A stretch of DNA of 64,000 nucleotides, taken from the NCBI RefSeq assembly GCF_025847205.1, contig NZ_JAOYTH010000012.1, positions 1 to 64,000 of the forward strand, in the 5' to 3' direction. A program made the translations under genes and the position numbers. This stretch comes from Pararhizobium sp. YC-54. Its GTDB lineage: Bacteria; Pseudomonadota; Alphaproteobacteria; Rhizobiales; Rhizobiaceae. The notes under the pieces were generated by a model, which was not told where the DNA came from, did not search any database, and saw only the letters and a list, made by a program, of their open reading frames with translations. This document shows positions 18,252-26,984 of this stretch, piece after piece. Position 1 is the stretch's first letter; every line of letters begins with the position of its first letter.

Positions 18252-19145
18252 AGTCACTTGCCCCCTCTCAATTGGCTGCGCGCCTTCGAAGCCGCAGGCC
18301 GTCTTTCCAGCTTCTCGAAAGCTGCAGACGAGCTATGCGTGACTCACTCCGCTGTAAGCCAGCAGATCAAAAAGCTCGAAGATTGGTGTGGGGTCGAGCT
18401 ATTCCACCGCGACGGGTCGGGCGTCCGGGTAACCAAACGAGCAGAAGTGCTGTTTCGAGAGCTCAACAGAGATTTGGAACGAGTAGCCGATATATTTGAT
18501 ACGCTTAGAATGAGTGTGGGGGTGCCGAACCAGTTGCGCGTTGCAGTCATTCCGTCCGTCGCCTCTCGCTTGCTCATTCCCAAAATCGCAGATTTCAAGA
18601 ACGCAAATCCGCAGATCTCCCTGAACATCTCTTACGCACTCACAAGGGATGCGATCGATTTGTCCGAACTCGACATTCTGATCACATATCTGGACGGGCC
18701 CTATGAAGGCCCCTACTTAGCGACAAAACTCCTGGCGGGTGAAGTGCGCCCGGTTTGTGCACCAAGCTATCTGGCACGCGCACCGAGAGCTGGAGATGGC
18801 ATAGATTTCAGCGCGGCAACATTGCTGCACGATGAGGATCGCACTACCTGGTCCAGATGGCTTCAGAAATGTGGTGTCGCATCTGAGAGCAAAAACTCAA
18901 GTACCGTCTATGCCGATTTCAATCTCTTGAGCATTGCCGCCATCGCCGGGCATGGTGTTGCCCTGTGCCCTACATCGCTGATATGCGCCGAGCTGAAGAG
19001 AGGAGACTTGGTTCTGTTGTCGAATATTCCCGAAAGCTGCGACCGGAATTATCTTTTGTTTCAGCATCGGCGGAAGAACGACGCGGTTGACAGGTTTTGC
19101 TCATGGGTCAGTCGCGCGTTGCAAGCTCCCAGATATCCACATTAG
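18249..19145 (+). CDS. LysR family regulator, GcvA-like
   Basis: A 298-residue LysR protein beginning SHLPPLNWLRAFEAAGR, the characteristic opening of the GcvA subgroup, with the helix-turn-helix FSKAADELCVTHSAVSQQIKK at about residues 22-42. The effector domain follows. ATG 18249 is chosen because upstream residues do not fit the family; there is no clear Shine-Dalgarno sequence, and the start codon lies in an inverted repeat. It is divergent from the DUF1989 gene, which is the likely target. Confidence 0.88.
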   Translation: MSHLPPLNWLRAFEAAGRLSSFSKAADELCVTHSAVSQQIKKLEDWCGVELFHRDGSGVRVTKRAEVLFRELNRDLERVADIFDTLRMSVGVPNQLRVAVIPSVASRLLIPKIADFKNANPQISLNISYALTRDAIDLSELDILITYLDGPYEGPYLATKLLAGEVRPVCAPSYLARAPRAGDGIDFSAATLLHDEDRTTWSRWLQKCGVASESKNSSTVYADFNLLSIAAIAGHGVALCPTSLICAELKRGDLVLLSNIPESCDRNYLLFQHRRKNDAVDRFCSWVSRALQAPRYPH

Positions 19146-19333
19146 CTTGAGAAGAAAACGAGACAGCAGTAGAGGCGTCGTACGGTATCGCATTGGCTCC
19201 GTTGTCTTCGAGGCGAGGCCATCCTCGTCACGACAACACGTTGCGGAAATCCCCTCGCCCCGCTCGACGCGGGCCGAATGTTCTGGTCGGCATGATAGTC
19301 GCTGTCCTCCTCCTGCTCTTCGCCGGCATCGCG

Positions 19334-20584
19334 CTACGCGCTCCGATGCACCCCGAAGACGCGTCCGGCGGTAATGGCGATGACGGCGCTGCCAAGGCTG
19401 AACAGGGCGCCCATCTTGGCAGCGTCCTGAACGGCACCGCCCGGGAACGCAACCGAGGCCACGAATAGAGCCACGGTGAAGCCAATGGCGGCAACGAAGC
19501 CGACTACGAGCAGATCGCGCACCGCCATACCCGCCGGCAGGCCGAGGCGCAGCGGATAGGCCGCGAGCAAACCAAACACGATGATGCCGAGAGGCTTGCC
19601 TATGGTGAGCCCAAGGAGGACCAGCCAGGTGGGCTCGGAGATCGCCGAGAACTCGACGCCGGCATTGAGCAGCCCGAATCCGAACAGCACGAATTGTACC
19701 GGCACCTTGAGCCCGTGTTCGATGATGTTCAGCAGGTCGGTCTGACATCCTTCTTCTTCAGCGAAGATGCCGAACTCCCGCTCCGCATGCGGAATGGTCG
19801 GCACTATGGGCAGCAAGCCCAGCGCCGGATGAAGGCCCGCCATCTGGAAACCGTACCAGCTCGCCGCGCCGGCCACGGCCCAAGGCCAGAAGCCCAGCGT
19901 CTTGCGCATCCAGGTGGAGTGGGGCCGATCCTGATCTCCCCTATCGAGACGACGCGGTAGCGCATTGGCGAGGAAATAGACGGCGAACGCCGCAGCGAGC
20001 GACAGCAAGAGCCAGTGCGGTGCCACGTCGGCCGAGGGATAGAAAATCGCCAGAATGGCAAGCCCGCCGGCATCGTCAGCGATGGCGAGGAGAAGAAGGA
20101 AGCCGATGGCGGGATGACGAGCGCCGAAGACGACACGTCCCACAAGATAGGAGAACGCGATATCGGTGGCCGTGGGAATGGCCCAGCCTCGAGAGGTCTC
20201 CTCCAGAACGCCGAGAGCCACTGCGAGGCAGAGATAGATCACAACCGGGCCAGCCATGCCGCCGGCTGTCGCGATGAGCGGCGTCAGCGCCTTGCGCCCG
20301 CGCAGCGCCCCCTCACGCAATATCACAGCCTCCCAAACCTCCTTGGCTGCAATCGCGAAGAAGAAAGCCATCAGCACGTCGTTGAACAGGAAATGTAGTG
20401 TCACAACCCGCAGGAGCGACCCTGAATGGGTTTCCAAAGCACCGATCGGACCGCCGGTCCAAAGCGGGAAATGCACAAGTGCATGGTAGCTTTCGGGTGC
20501 GGCATTGGCCCAGAATAGCGCGATAACCGCGCCGCCGATCAGAAGCAGCGAATAGTCGGCAACATAGCTCCAGACGCGATACAT
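19334..20584 (-). CDS. nhaA: Na+/H+ antiporter NhaA
   Basis: A 416-residue membrane protein with NhaA hallmarks: the TDIAFS segment (about residues 139-144), the LLLLAIADDAGG motif carrying the adjacent aspartates used for ion binding, and conserved GKPLGI and FTVALFV helices. It exchanges periplasmic protons for cytoplasmic sodium. Start ATG 20584 precedes a normal first segment, though shorter than in E. coli. It stands alone between unrelated genes; its own promoter probably lies in 20585-20640. Confidence 0.92.
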   Translation of the reverse strand: MYRVWSYVADYSLLLIGGAVIALFWANAAPESYHALVHFPLWTGGPIGALETHSGSLLRVVTLHFLFNDVLMAFFFAIAAKEVWEAVILREGALRGRKALTPLIATAGGMAGPVVIYLCLAVALGVLEETSRGWAIPTATDIAFSYLVGRVVFGARHPAIGFLLLLAIADDAGGLAILAIFYPSADVAPHWLLLSLAAAFAVYFLANALPRRLDRGDQDRPHSTWMRKTLGFWPWAVAGAASWYGFQMAGLHPALGLLPIVPTIPHAEREFGIFAEEEGCQTDLLNIIEHGLKVPVQFVLFGFGLLNAGVEFSAISEPTWLVLLGLTIGKPLGIIVFGLLAAYPLRLGLPAGMAVRDLLVVGFVAAIGFTVALFVASVAFPGGAVQDAAKMGALFSLGSAVIAITAGRVFGVHRSA

Positions 20585-20803
20585 CGCCCCCCTCCATCAT
20601 GGGACATCGACGTCCCTTGTCTCAATTTTGCGGATGCCTTGTTCACATGAAAAAGGCCTGCAAGTCTTTTCGGCGGCCCCATGCCTGCCGGTAGGAGCCC
20701 GGTTCGTGCCAGACATCGTCACTTTTGCAGGACACGGTCGAAGGAGACCGTTCCCCGGAAACGCTCCTGCGATCCACCGGCGAACACGATAGCTCCTTGG
20801 CCG

Positions 20804-21538
20804 TCACATGGACTTGAGGTCTTCGAACAGCGAGCCCCAGCCCTGAACGCGGCCGGTCTCCACGCCCGCAAGCGCAAGACTTTTCCAGACGGTGGTCGCG
20901 ATCGAGTCATATACGGGAAGACCGAGCTCCCTTTCAAGCGCGGCAACCGACGGCGCCGCGCGCATATTGGTGCACACGATCGCGACCGCCTCGCAACCTT
21001 GACGGGAGACCGCACGGACCATGTCCGAAATCTCGAGTTCGGTCACTCCGGCAAACGAGAAATTATCCTGGAGCCCACAATGCCGTTCCGCGCTGCAGTT
21101 GAAGCCGGATGCACGCCAATTTGATATAATCCTGTCCTGTACATCGAAAAGATAAGGCGTAACGAGGCCGACGTTCTCTACGCCCCTCGCCCGGAAAATC
21201 TCGCGGAAGGCCAGAACAGACGTGCATGCCGCTATGCCCGTCGCCTCCATAATGCGCTGACACAGCCGCTCGTCCCTTTCAAAACCGAGCCAGCTCGCCG
21301 AGGTGCCATTCCAGGCGATCACGTCGACCTTGGCATGGGCAAGCAATTCGGCTGCTCGCAAAATTTCGCTGTCGTCGAACTGGCCGAGTGCCGTTTCGGA
21401 AAGGGCGATTTCGGTCACTTTGAAGCGCGAAAAGTGGGCAGTGACGTCAGGAAGGTCCGAAAGCATGGAGGTCGTGACGGGCTCCAGGACCGTGTTGGAC
21501 GACGGCGTGAGCATGCCAAGCCGGGTGGTTTGGGTCAT
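20804..21538 (-). CDS. Asp/Glu racemase superfamily enzyme, one-cysteine arylmalonate decarboxylase/maleate isomerase-like
   Basis: A 244-residue member of the maleate isomerase/arylmalonate decarboxylase family. The second catalytic cysteine is present (AIVCTN, Cys189), but the first position, Cys in maleate isomerases and racemases, is glycine (WNGTSASW, Gly78). This is the pattern of arylmalonate decarboxylase (Gly74/Cys188), which needs one cysteine. The enzyme is therefore more likely a decarboxylase or other one-base enzyme than a racemase. It ends an operon of a TRAP importer, amidase and hydratase and is separated from the hydratase gene by about 98 bases. Confidence 0.75.
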   Translation of the reverse strand: MTQTTRLGMLTPSSNTVLEPVTTSMLSDLPDVTAHFSRFKVTEIALSETALGQFDDSEILRAAELLAHAKVDVIAWNGTSASWLGFERDERLCQRIMEATGIAACTSVLAFREIFRARGVENVGLVTPYLFDVQDRIISNWRASGFNCSAERHCGLQDNFSFAGVTELEISDMVRAVSRQGCEAVAIVCTNMRAAPSVAALERELGLPVYDSIATTVWKSLALAGVETGRVQGWGSLFEDLKSM

Positions 21539-21636
21539 TTGTTGATCCTTGTTCCTTTCATGGCGTCAATGCCGCGCGGCGATCTCACCTGGCGACGCGA
21601 CCCGCGTGGCTTGGGGAACGGGTATTGTTCGGACGT

Positions 21637-22407
21637 CTACAACTGAACGCTCGCAGTCCCGATGCCGTCGAACTCGGCAACGACCAAGTCCCCCTTTTCT
21701 GCGTCGAGAATGCCCACCCAGGTCCCCGTCGTCACCACGGTGCCCGCCGGCACTGTTGCACCATCCCTGGTCACATGTCTCAGCCACGCGCCCAAGCCCC
21801 ATGTCGGCGTGCCAAGCGCATGCGTTCCGCAACGCTCCACCGGATCCTGGCTCCCGATCGCGACCCTGCAAACCTGTCGCGACCAGTCGCGTGGCTTCCA
21901 GGCCTGCCATTCGCCCAGGACGAGAGCGCCGTGGCATTGCAGGTCCGCGAGGCGCAGAAGCGGCATGGCCGCCATGCACTCCGTCCAGCGAGAATCGACG
22001 ACCTCGATGGACACCGCCATGGCATCGATCAGTTCGCTCGCCGCAGCCTCGTCCAGCCCGGCGGCAAGCCTGGCATCGACATCCCGTCCAAGACGCAGTG
22101 CGATTTCCGCTTCTATTCCGCGTCGCGCGAACGGAAAGCCGTCTGGGGCCGCCGGGCTCGTCCATACGCCGTGGGACGGAAGCGGCGCATGCGTCAGGAC
22201 GGCCTGGCGCGATTGGCCGCCGGACTTCCAGTAGCGCGGCGGGGCGTCCGCAAACCAACCGAGCGCGCTGGCCATGGCCGCCTGCACCTCATAGGCTTCG
22301 TCAGCGCCAGCCAGTGCATCGTTGAATGTGGCCGCCACGCGAGTTTGACCGTCTCGTCGCGCCGACAACAGGGCATCGGCGACGAGTTGAACCGAAGATG
22401 AGGACAT
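21637..22407 (-). CDS. 2-keto-4-pentenoate hydratase / fumarylacetoacetase-fold protein
   Basis: A 256-residue protein of the MhpD/FAH superfamily. Metal-binding acidic residues are seen in IEAEIALRLG (about residues 78-87) and in IEVVDSRW (about 113-120); the C-terminal VVTTGTWVGI and GDLVVAEFDGIG segments are conserved. Members hydrate dienoates or hydrolyse/decarboxylate 2-oxo acids. It lies 27 bases downstream of the amidase gene, so it should act on the same pathway. The exact reaction cannot be read from sequence. Confidence 0.8.
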   Translation of the reverse strand: MSSSSVQLVADALLSARRDGQTRVAATFNDALAGADEAYEVQAAMASALGWFADAPPRYWKSGGQSRQAVLTHAPLPSHGVWTSPAAPDGFPFARRGIEAEIALRLGRDVDARLAAGLDEAAASELIDAMAVSIEVVDSRWTECMAAMPLLRLADLQCHGALVLGEWQAWKPRDWSRQVCRVAIGSQDPVERCGTHALGTPTWGLGAWLRHVTRDGATVPAGTVVTTGTWVGILDAEKGDLVVAEFDGIGTASVQL

Positions 22408-22434
22408 GATGCTTTTGCTTTCCCGTAAGTGTTC

Positions 22435-23841
22435 TCAGAGTTCAGGCCAACGGTTGGCCCAAGGCGCGATGGCTTCATAGGCTTCGCCGAGGTTGAGCAG
22501 CAGATCGTCCGCGCCATAGGCGCCGATGAGCTGAATGCCGATCGGCAGCCCCGTCGAGGAGACACCCGCCGGAACCGCCAGCCCCGGTAGCCCGGCGGCA
22601 TTCACCCAGCCAGTGAAGATGGCGTGACCCCGAGGCCCGACGGCTTGGCCTGCGATGGTCGGCGGGTAGGCTTCGTGCGCCGGCCAGGGAAGTGCTGCCG
22701 CTGCGGGCGTAACGAGGACATGATAGGTTCCGAAGACGGCCGCACATTCGCTGCGCAGGCGTTCGATGTCTTCGAGCGCGCGCCAGAGGCGGGACGCTGC
22801 GTGTTTCGCACCTGTTTCCGCCATGTCGAGGTACTTGGGCGCCGCGCCATCGCGCCATTCGGAATGCCCCTCGAAAAGCCGGGCCAAACCGATTTGCCCG
22901 ACGAGTGGCCAGGTCTCCGTCATAAAGTCGAGGCTCAATGGCATCTCGCCTTCGTCGACCGTGTGACCCAAGGTCTCGAAAACCTTTGCCGCGCTCGCAC
23001 AGCTGTCCGCGATCTCGGGATCGACCGGCGCCCCAGCGATCGTCGGGATGTAGAGCATACGCAAGGGCGGTTGCGTCGGTGCTCCCCGCGCCCCGGAGGC
23101 GGCAAACGAACGCCAGTCGGTCGCCTGCGGGCCTCTTAGAATGTCGAACATCGTTCGGGCATCGGCGACCGTCCGCGCCAGCGGCCCGACGACCTCGAAG
23201 TCGAGCAGAAGCGAGGGCAGCCCGCCCGCGCGCGCGACGGCGCCGATAGACGGCTTTAGCCCCACCAACCCGCAATGCGAGGCAGGCCGTCGAATTGAGC
23301 CTCCGCCGTCGGTGGCGAGCGCCAGCGGCGTGACGCCGGCGGCGACACCGGCGACTGCGCCGCCGCTCGATCCGCCCGGGGTCAAGGCGAGATCCCAGGG
23401 GTTCCTCGTTACGCCGAAGAGCCGGTTGTCGGTGTACCCTTCCAACGCAAATTCGGGCAAGTTGGTTTTCCCGATGATGAGAGCCCCGGCGGCGCGCAGA
23501 CGCGCCGCCGGCAGTTCGTCGTGCGCCGGTCGATAGGCGCGCAACGCCGGCGAACCCCAGGTGGCCGGCTGGTCTGCCGTGGCAAGGTTATCCTTGATGC
23601 TGACTGGAACGCCATCGAGCAGGGAGAGAGGTTTGCCCGCCCTGTAGCGCTCGGTGGCGGCATCGGCCTCATTGAGGAAGCTCTCGTCGCGGCGGGCGAT
23701 GACGGCGTTGATGCGCGGATTGACGGCATCCAGCCGAGCAAGGCATGCCTCCGCGACAGCACGCGGCGTCAAGGTGCCGCTGCTGAAGCTTTGCCACAGT
23801 TTGCTCGCGGAGAGGCGCCAGGATTGCTTTTGTTCTTCCAT
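22435..23841 (-). CDS. Amidase signature family hydrolase
   Basis: A 468-residue amidase with the Ser-cisSer-Lys triad: Lys83 (VSIKDN), the cis serine in PGGSSGGA (about 156-162) and the nucleophile Ser182 in GGGSIRRPAS. Length and order of motifs are typical of acylamidases and GatA-like enzymes; GatBC partners are absent, so it is a stand-alone catabolic amidase. It sits between the TRAP transporter genes and the hydratase gene, so an imported amide is probably its substrate. Confidence 0.9.
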   Translation of the reverse strand: MEEQKQSWRLSASKLWQSFSSGTLTPRAVAEACLARLDAVNPRINAVIARRDESFLNEADAATERYRAGKPLSLLDGVPVSIKDNLATADQPATWGSPALRAYRPAHDELPAARLRAAGALIIGKTNLPEFALEGYTDNRLFGVTRNPWDLALTPGGSSGGAVAGVAAGVTPLALATDGGGSIRRPASHCGLVGLKPSIGAVARAGGLPSLLLDFEVVGPLARTVADARTMFDILRGPQATDWRSFAASGARGAPTQPPLRMLYIPTIAGAPVDPEIADSCASAAKVFETLGHTVDEGEMPLSLDFMTETWPLVGQIGLARLFEGHSEWRDGAAPKYLDMAETGAKHAASRLWRALEDIERLRSECAAVFGTYHVLVTPAAAALPWPAHEAYPPTIAGQAVGPRGHAIFTGWVNAAGLPGLAVPAGVSSTGLPIGIQLIGAYGADDLLLNLGEAYEAIAPWANRWPEL

Positions 23842-23887
23842 CTTGTTTCGTTGTCCTTTTCCGCAATCGATCGCCGTTTTCCATCCT

Positions 23888-25180
23888 TCACATGTGAAGC
23901 GGAAGCCATGTCACGATGGATGGCGCGGCCATCAGCAGCAATGTAAAGAGCAGCATGATGGCGGCGTACGGCAATGCTCCCCAAATGGCATCCTGTATCC
24001 CACCATTGTCGGGTCGAATGCCGTGAACCACGAAGAGGTTCATGCCTACCGGCGGCGTGATCATGCCCAGCTCGCACATCAGCACGATGAAGATGCCGTA
24101 CCAGATGGGATCGATGCCCAGCGCCATGGCGATCGGATAGGTGATCGGAATGGTCGCGACCTGCATGGAAAGCACATCCATGAACATGCCGAGCACGAGA
24201 TAGAAAACGATCAACGTCAGCAGAAGCGCTGTCTGCGAAAGTCCTAGGCCGACGACCCATTTCGTCATGTTTTCGGCCACGCCGGTCAAGCTGATGGTCA
24301 GGTTCAGGATGAATGCCGCAGTCATGATCAGCAGGATCATGCCGGCAATGCGCCCGCTGGAAATGAAGCAGTTGCGCAGCAAGGACCAATCCAGCCGCCC
24401 CGACCGCCACACGAAGAACAGCGCCGCCAGCACGCCGAGCGCCGCGCTCTCGGTCGCCGTGGCTATGCCGAAATAGAGGCTTCCCATCACAATGCCGAAC
24501 ACCACTGCCGGCGGGACCAGATTGCGCAGCAGTCGGATGCGTTCGGCGAGCGGCACTTCGGCTTCCCGCATGCTTTCCTTGCTCCACAGCGCGGCGATGG
24601 CGATGTACAGCATGAAACTGCCGGTCAGCAGCAGCCCTGGAATGATGCCCGCGATGAACAGCTTGCCGATGGAGTTGTTGGTGAGCGAGCCGTAGACAAT
24701 CATATTCACGCTGGGCGGAATGAGAATGCCCAGGGTCCCGCCTGCAGCAAGCGAGCCGAGCGAGGATCTCATGGAATAGCCCCGGGCCTGCAAGGACGGG
24801 AGCGCTACGGTTCCGACAGTGGCCGCAGTTGCCACAGAAGAACCTGAGGTGGCCGCGAACATGGCGCAACTGCCAATGTTCGTATGCAGAAGGCCGCCGG
24901 GCAACCTGCCCAGCCAGGCCGACAGCGCACCGTACATGCGGTCCGCGATGCCGGAGCGTAGCAGCAGCTCTCCCAAGAGGATGAACAAGGGAATGCAGGT
25001 CAGCAGATTGTCGTTCTGCACGCCCCACACGACCGGCGCGATCGAATCAAGGAAGGGAACGCCGTATGCGGATATGCCGCCGATCACACCGACAGCCGCC
25101 ATGGCGATGGCGATCGGCAGGCCGATCAACATCATGACGAGCATTGCAAAGAAGCCCAAGACAATGAATGGCACGCTCAT
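23888..25180 (-). CDS. TRAP transporter large permease, DctM-like
   Basis: A 430-residue membrane protein with about twelve helices and typical TRAP-L features (LIGLPIAIAMAAVG near the N-terminus, IPPSVNMIVYG around residue 156-166, PPVGMNLFVVHGI near the end). Its ATG overlaps the stop of the small permease gene by 4 bases. It is the transport subunit of a sodium- or proton-driven importer using the adjacent DctP-type receptor. Ends about 46 bases before the amidase start. Confidence 0.92.
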   Translation of the reverse strand: MSVPFIVLGFFAMLVMMLIGLPIAIAMAAVGVIGGISAYGVPFLDSIAPVVWGVQNDNLLTCIPLFILLGELLLRSGIADRMYGALSAWLGRLPGGLLHTNIGSCAMFAATSGSSVATAATVGTVALPSLQARGYSMRSSLGSLAAGGTLGILIPPSVNMIVYGSLTNNSIGKLFIAGIIPGLLLTGSFMLYIAIAALWSKESMREAEVPLAERIRLLRNLVPPAVVFGIVMGSLYFGIATATESAALGVLAALFFVWRSGRLDWSLLRNCFISSGRIAGMILLIMTAAFILNLTISLTGVAENMTKWVVGLGLSQTALLLTLIVFYLVLGMFMDVLSMQVATIPITYPIAMALGIDPIWYGIFIVLMCELGMITPPVGMNLFVVHGIRPDNGGIQDAIWGALPYAAIMLLFTLLLMAAPSIVTWLPLHM

Positions 25181-25839
25181 GACGTTTCTCCCCCATGGCG
25201 CACCGCCAGGTCCTCGAGTTCTTCCTTGAGTTCTTCCTTCGCGCTCTTCGGAGAAAAATCGACCAGCAGGCGGTCGGTGCTACCGTTGAGAAAAAGCCGG
25301 ATCGCCTGCACGGCATAGCCGGTGGCGACAAGCGCAAAGGCGATCAACCCGACAAGCCACAGCGATTGCGGAAGCGCCAGCGGTGTCCCCCATGGCGTGG
25401 GCGCCGTGCTTCCATATTCGAACGTGTCGAGCAGTACACGGTAGGCAAGCCAGCAGATGAAGATGGCGAAGCCTGCCAGCGAGACGATCGCCACGAGGTT
25501 CAGCGCCGCTTTCAGGCGTTTGGGAAAGCGCTCGTGGAACACATCGACGCGGATATGCGCTCGCCCCATCACCGCCAGGCTGAACGCCAATGTGGAGCCC
25601 AGCGCCAGGGCGTATCCGCCAAGTTCATCGGCGCCCTGTATGGAGAAGTTGAACAGCTTTCTCGCAAGGGTTTCCACGGAAACGACGACCGAAAGCCCGA
25701 GGAAAATGACGCCGAAAAGGAGGGCAAGAACCGACTCGATGCCTTCCTTGTGCTTGGATGCGACGGCACCCGATTTTTCGGGTTCGCGGCTAGCGGCCTC
25801 GGAAACCCGAGGCAGTTCGTTGGAGGACGCGGTGCTCAT
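25177..25839 (-). CDS. TRAP transporter small permease, DctQ-like
   Basis: A 220-residue protein with a long soluble N-terminal tail and four predicted helices of the DctQ type. The start ATG 25839 overlaps the receptor stop codon as ATGA; a longer frame to 25878 would intrude into the receptor gene. The charged C-terminal tail (SAKEELKEELEDL) is cytoplasmic. It stabilises the large permease. Confidence 0.85.
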   Translation of the reverse strand: MSTASSNELPRVSEAASREPEKSGAVASKHKEGIESVLALLFGVIFLGLSVVVSVETLARKLFNFSIQGADELGGYALALGSTLAFSLAVMGRAHIRVDVFHERFPKRLKAALNLVAIVSLAGFAIFICWLAYRVLLDTFEYGSTAPTPWGTPLALPQSLWLVGLIAFALVATGYAVQAIRLFLNGSTDRLLVDFSPKSAKEELKEELEDLAVRHGGETS

Positions 25840-26888
25840 CACTGAATTCCGAGGATCTGGCCGACGGAAGACTTCCACGACGCAACGCAGTTGGGATCGG
25901 CCTTGTCGCAGACCTCAGCCCAGGAAGGCAGCGAGATCTTCGCGACGGCTTCCTTGAGCAATGCGCGGTCGGCATCCGATACGGGAACATCCACAAGGTT
26001 GAACTTCTTGCCGGTCGTGCAAGGATCCTTGCCTGCATTGCACTTGACGGCGTCGGCAAAGAGCGTCTCGGAATATGCCCAGATGTCATTGGTCAGACCC
26101 GCCACGGCCTCGGTCAGCTTGGCCTGCTGCTCCGGCGTCAGCTTCTCCCAGGTCTTCAAAGAAATCACATAACCGTTGATGGCCAGCTGGAAGCCGATCG
26201 GCAACTGGTGCGTACTTACTTCAGGCCAACCAGACGAATTGGCCGAACTGGCGCCACTGATCGCACAGTCGACGACGCCGAGCGACAGCGACTGGTAAGT
26301 GTCGGCGAAGGAAATCGGAACCGGGGTTCCTCCAACGGATTCAATAAACTTGGCCAGGTTCTGATCATAGGTGCGGACCTTCAGGCCCTTGACGTCGGCG
26401 AGTTGCTTGATCGGCTGGTTACAGAACAGTATCTGCGGCCCGAAGGGGAAAACGCCGAGCAGCTTGACCCTGAACTGCTTTTGTAAGCGCGCGTCGGCAA
26501 TGGGCAAATAGGCGTCCGCCACCTTGCGCCCGGTGGCATAGTCAGGGCTCAGGCCGACGAGGTCGAAGCCCAGGAGAGCAGGCTCGTCGCGTGAGTTCTG
26601 GGGAAAGCGCAACGATGCCATTTCGAAGAGCCCCGACTTCAGGACCCGCAGTTCTTCGGTATCCTTGATACCGAGCGTATCGATCGGCTTGTAGTCCATT
26701 TCGATAGCCAGGCCCGTCGCGGTTCTGAAGTTCTCGAAGAAGGGCCTTTCCTTGTTGGCCTGGACCAGGCCCGTCGCCAAGGGCTGGCCGATGACCCGAA
26801 TTTTCAGCGTGTCCTCGGCCGAGGCCGGCAGGCAAAGGCTGACGGCCAGTCCGGCCGCCGCAGCAAACTTTAGAATGCATTTCGACAT
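25839..26888 (-). CDS. TRAP transporter solute receptor, DctP family
   Basis: A 349-residue periplasmic receptor. The start is ATG 26888, 6 bases after GGAGGAG, giving a signal peptide (KCILKFAAAAGLAVSLCL, cut near ASA-E). The mature part has the DctP pattern, with an arginine-containing GLKVRTYDQNLAKFIESVGG segment (about residues 170-190) where carboxylate-binding receptors place the ligand-clamping arginine. Two cysteine pairs occur near the C-terminus (CNAGKDPC and CDKADPNC). The ligand is probably a carboxylate; identity unknown. Confidence 0.88.
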   Translation of the reverse strand: MSKCILKFAAAAGLAVSLCLPASAEDTLKIRVIGQPLATGLVQANKERPFFENFRTATGLAIEMDYKPIDTLGIKDTEELRVLKSGLFEMASLRFPQNSRDEPALLGFDLVGLSPDYATGRKVADAYLPIADARLQKQFRVKLLGVFPFGPQILFCNQPIKQLADVKGLKVRTYDQNLAKFIESVGGTPVPISFADTYQSLSLGVVDCAISGASSANSSGWPEVSTHQLPIGFQLAINGYVISLKTWEKLTPEQQAKLTEAVAGLTNDIWAYSETLFADAVKCNAGKDPCTTGKKFNLVDVPVSDADRALLKEAVAKISLPSWAEVCDKADPNCVASWKSSVGQILGIQ

Positions 26889-26984
26889 CGCAGTCTCCTC
26901 CATGATTCGCCGATTCCGGTTCGGCTCAAGAATTTCGATTGTTATTGTTCCCCTGCGCCCATTACTGGTGGGCGCTCACCATCT

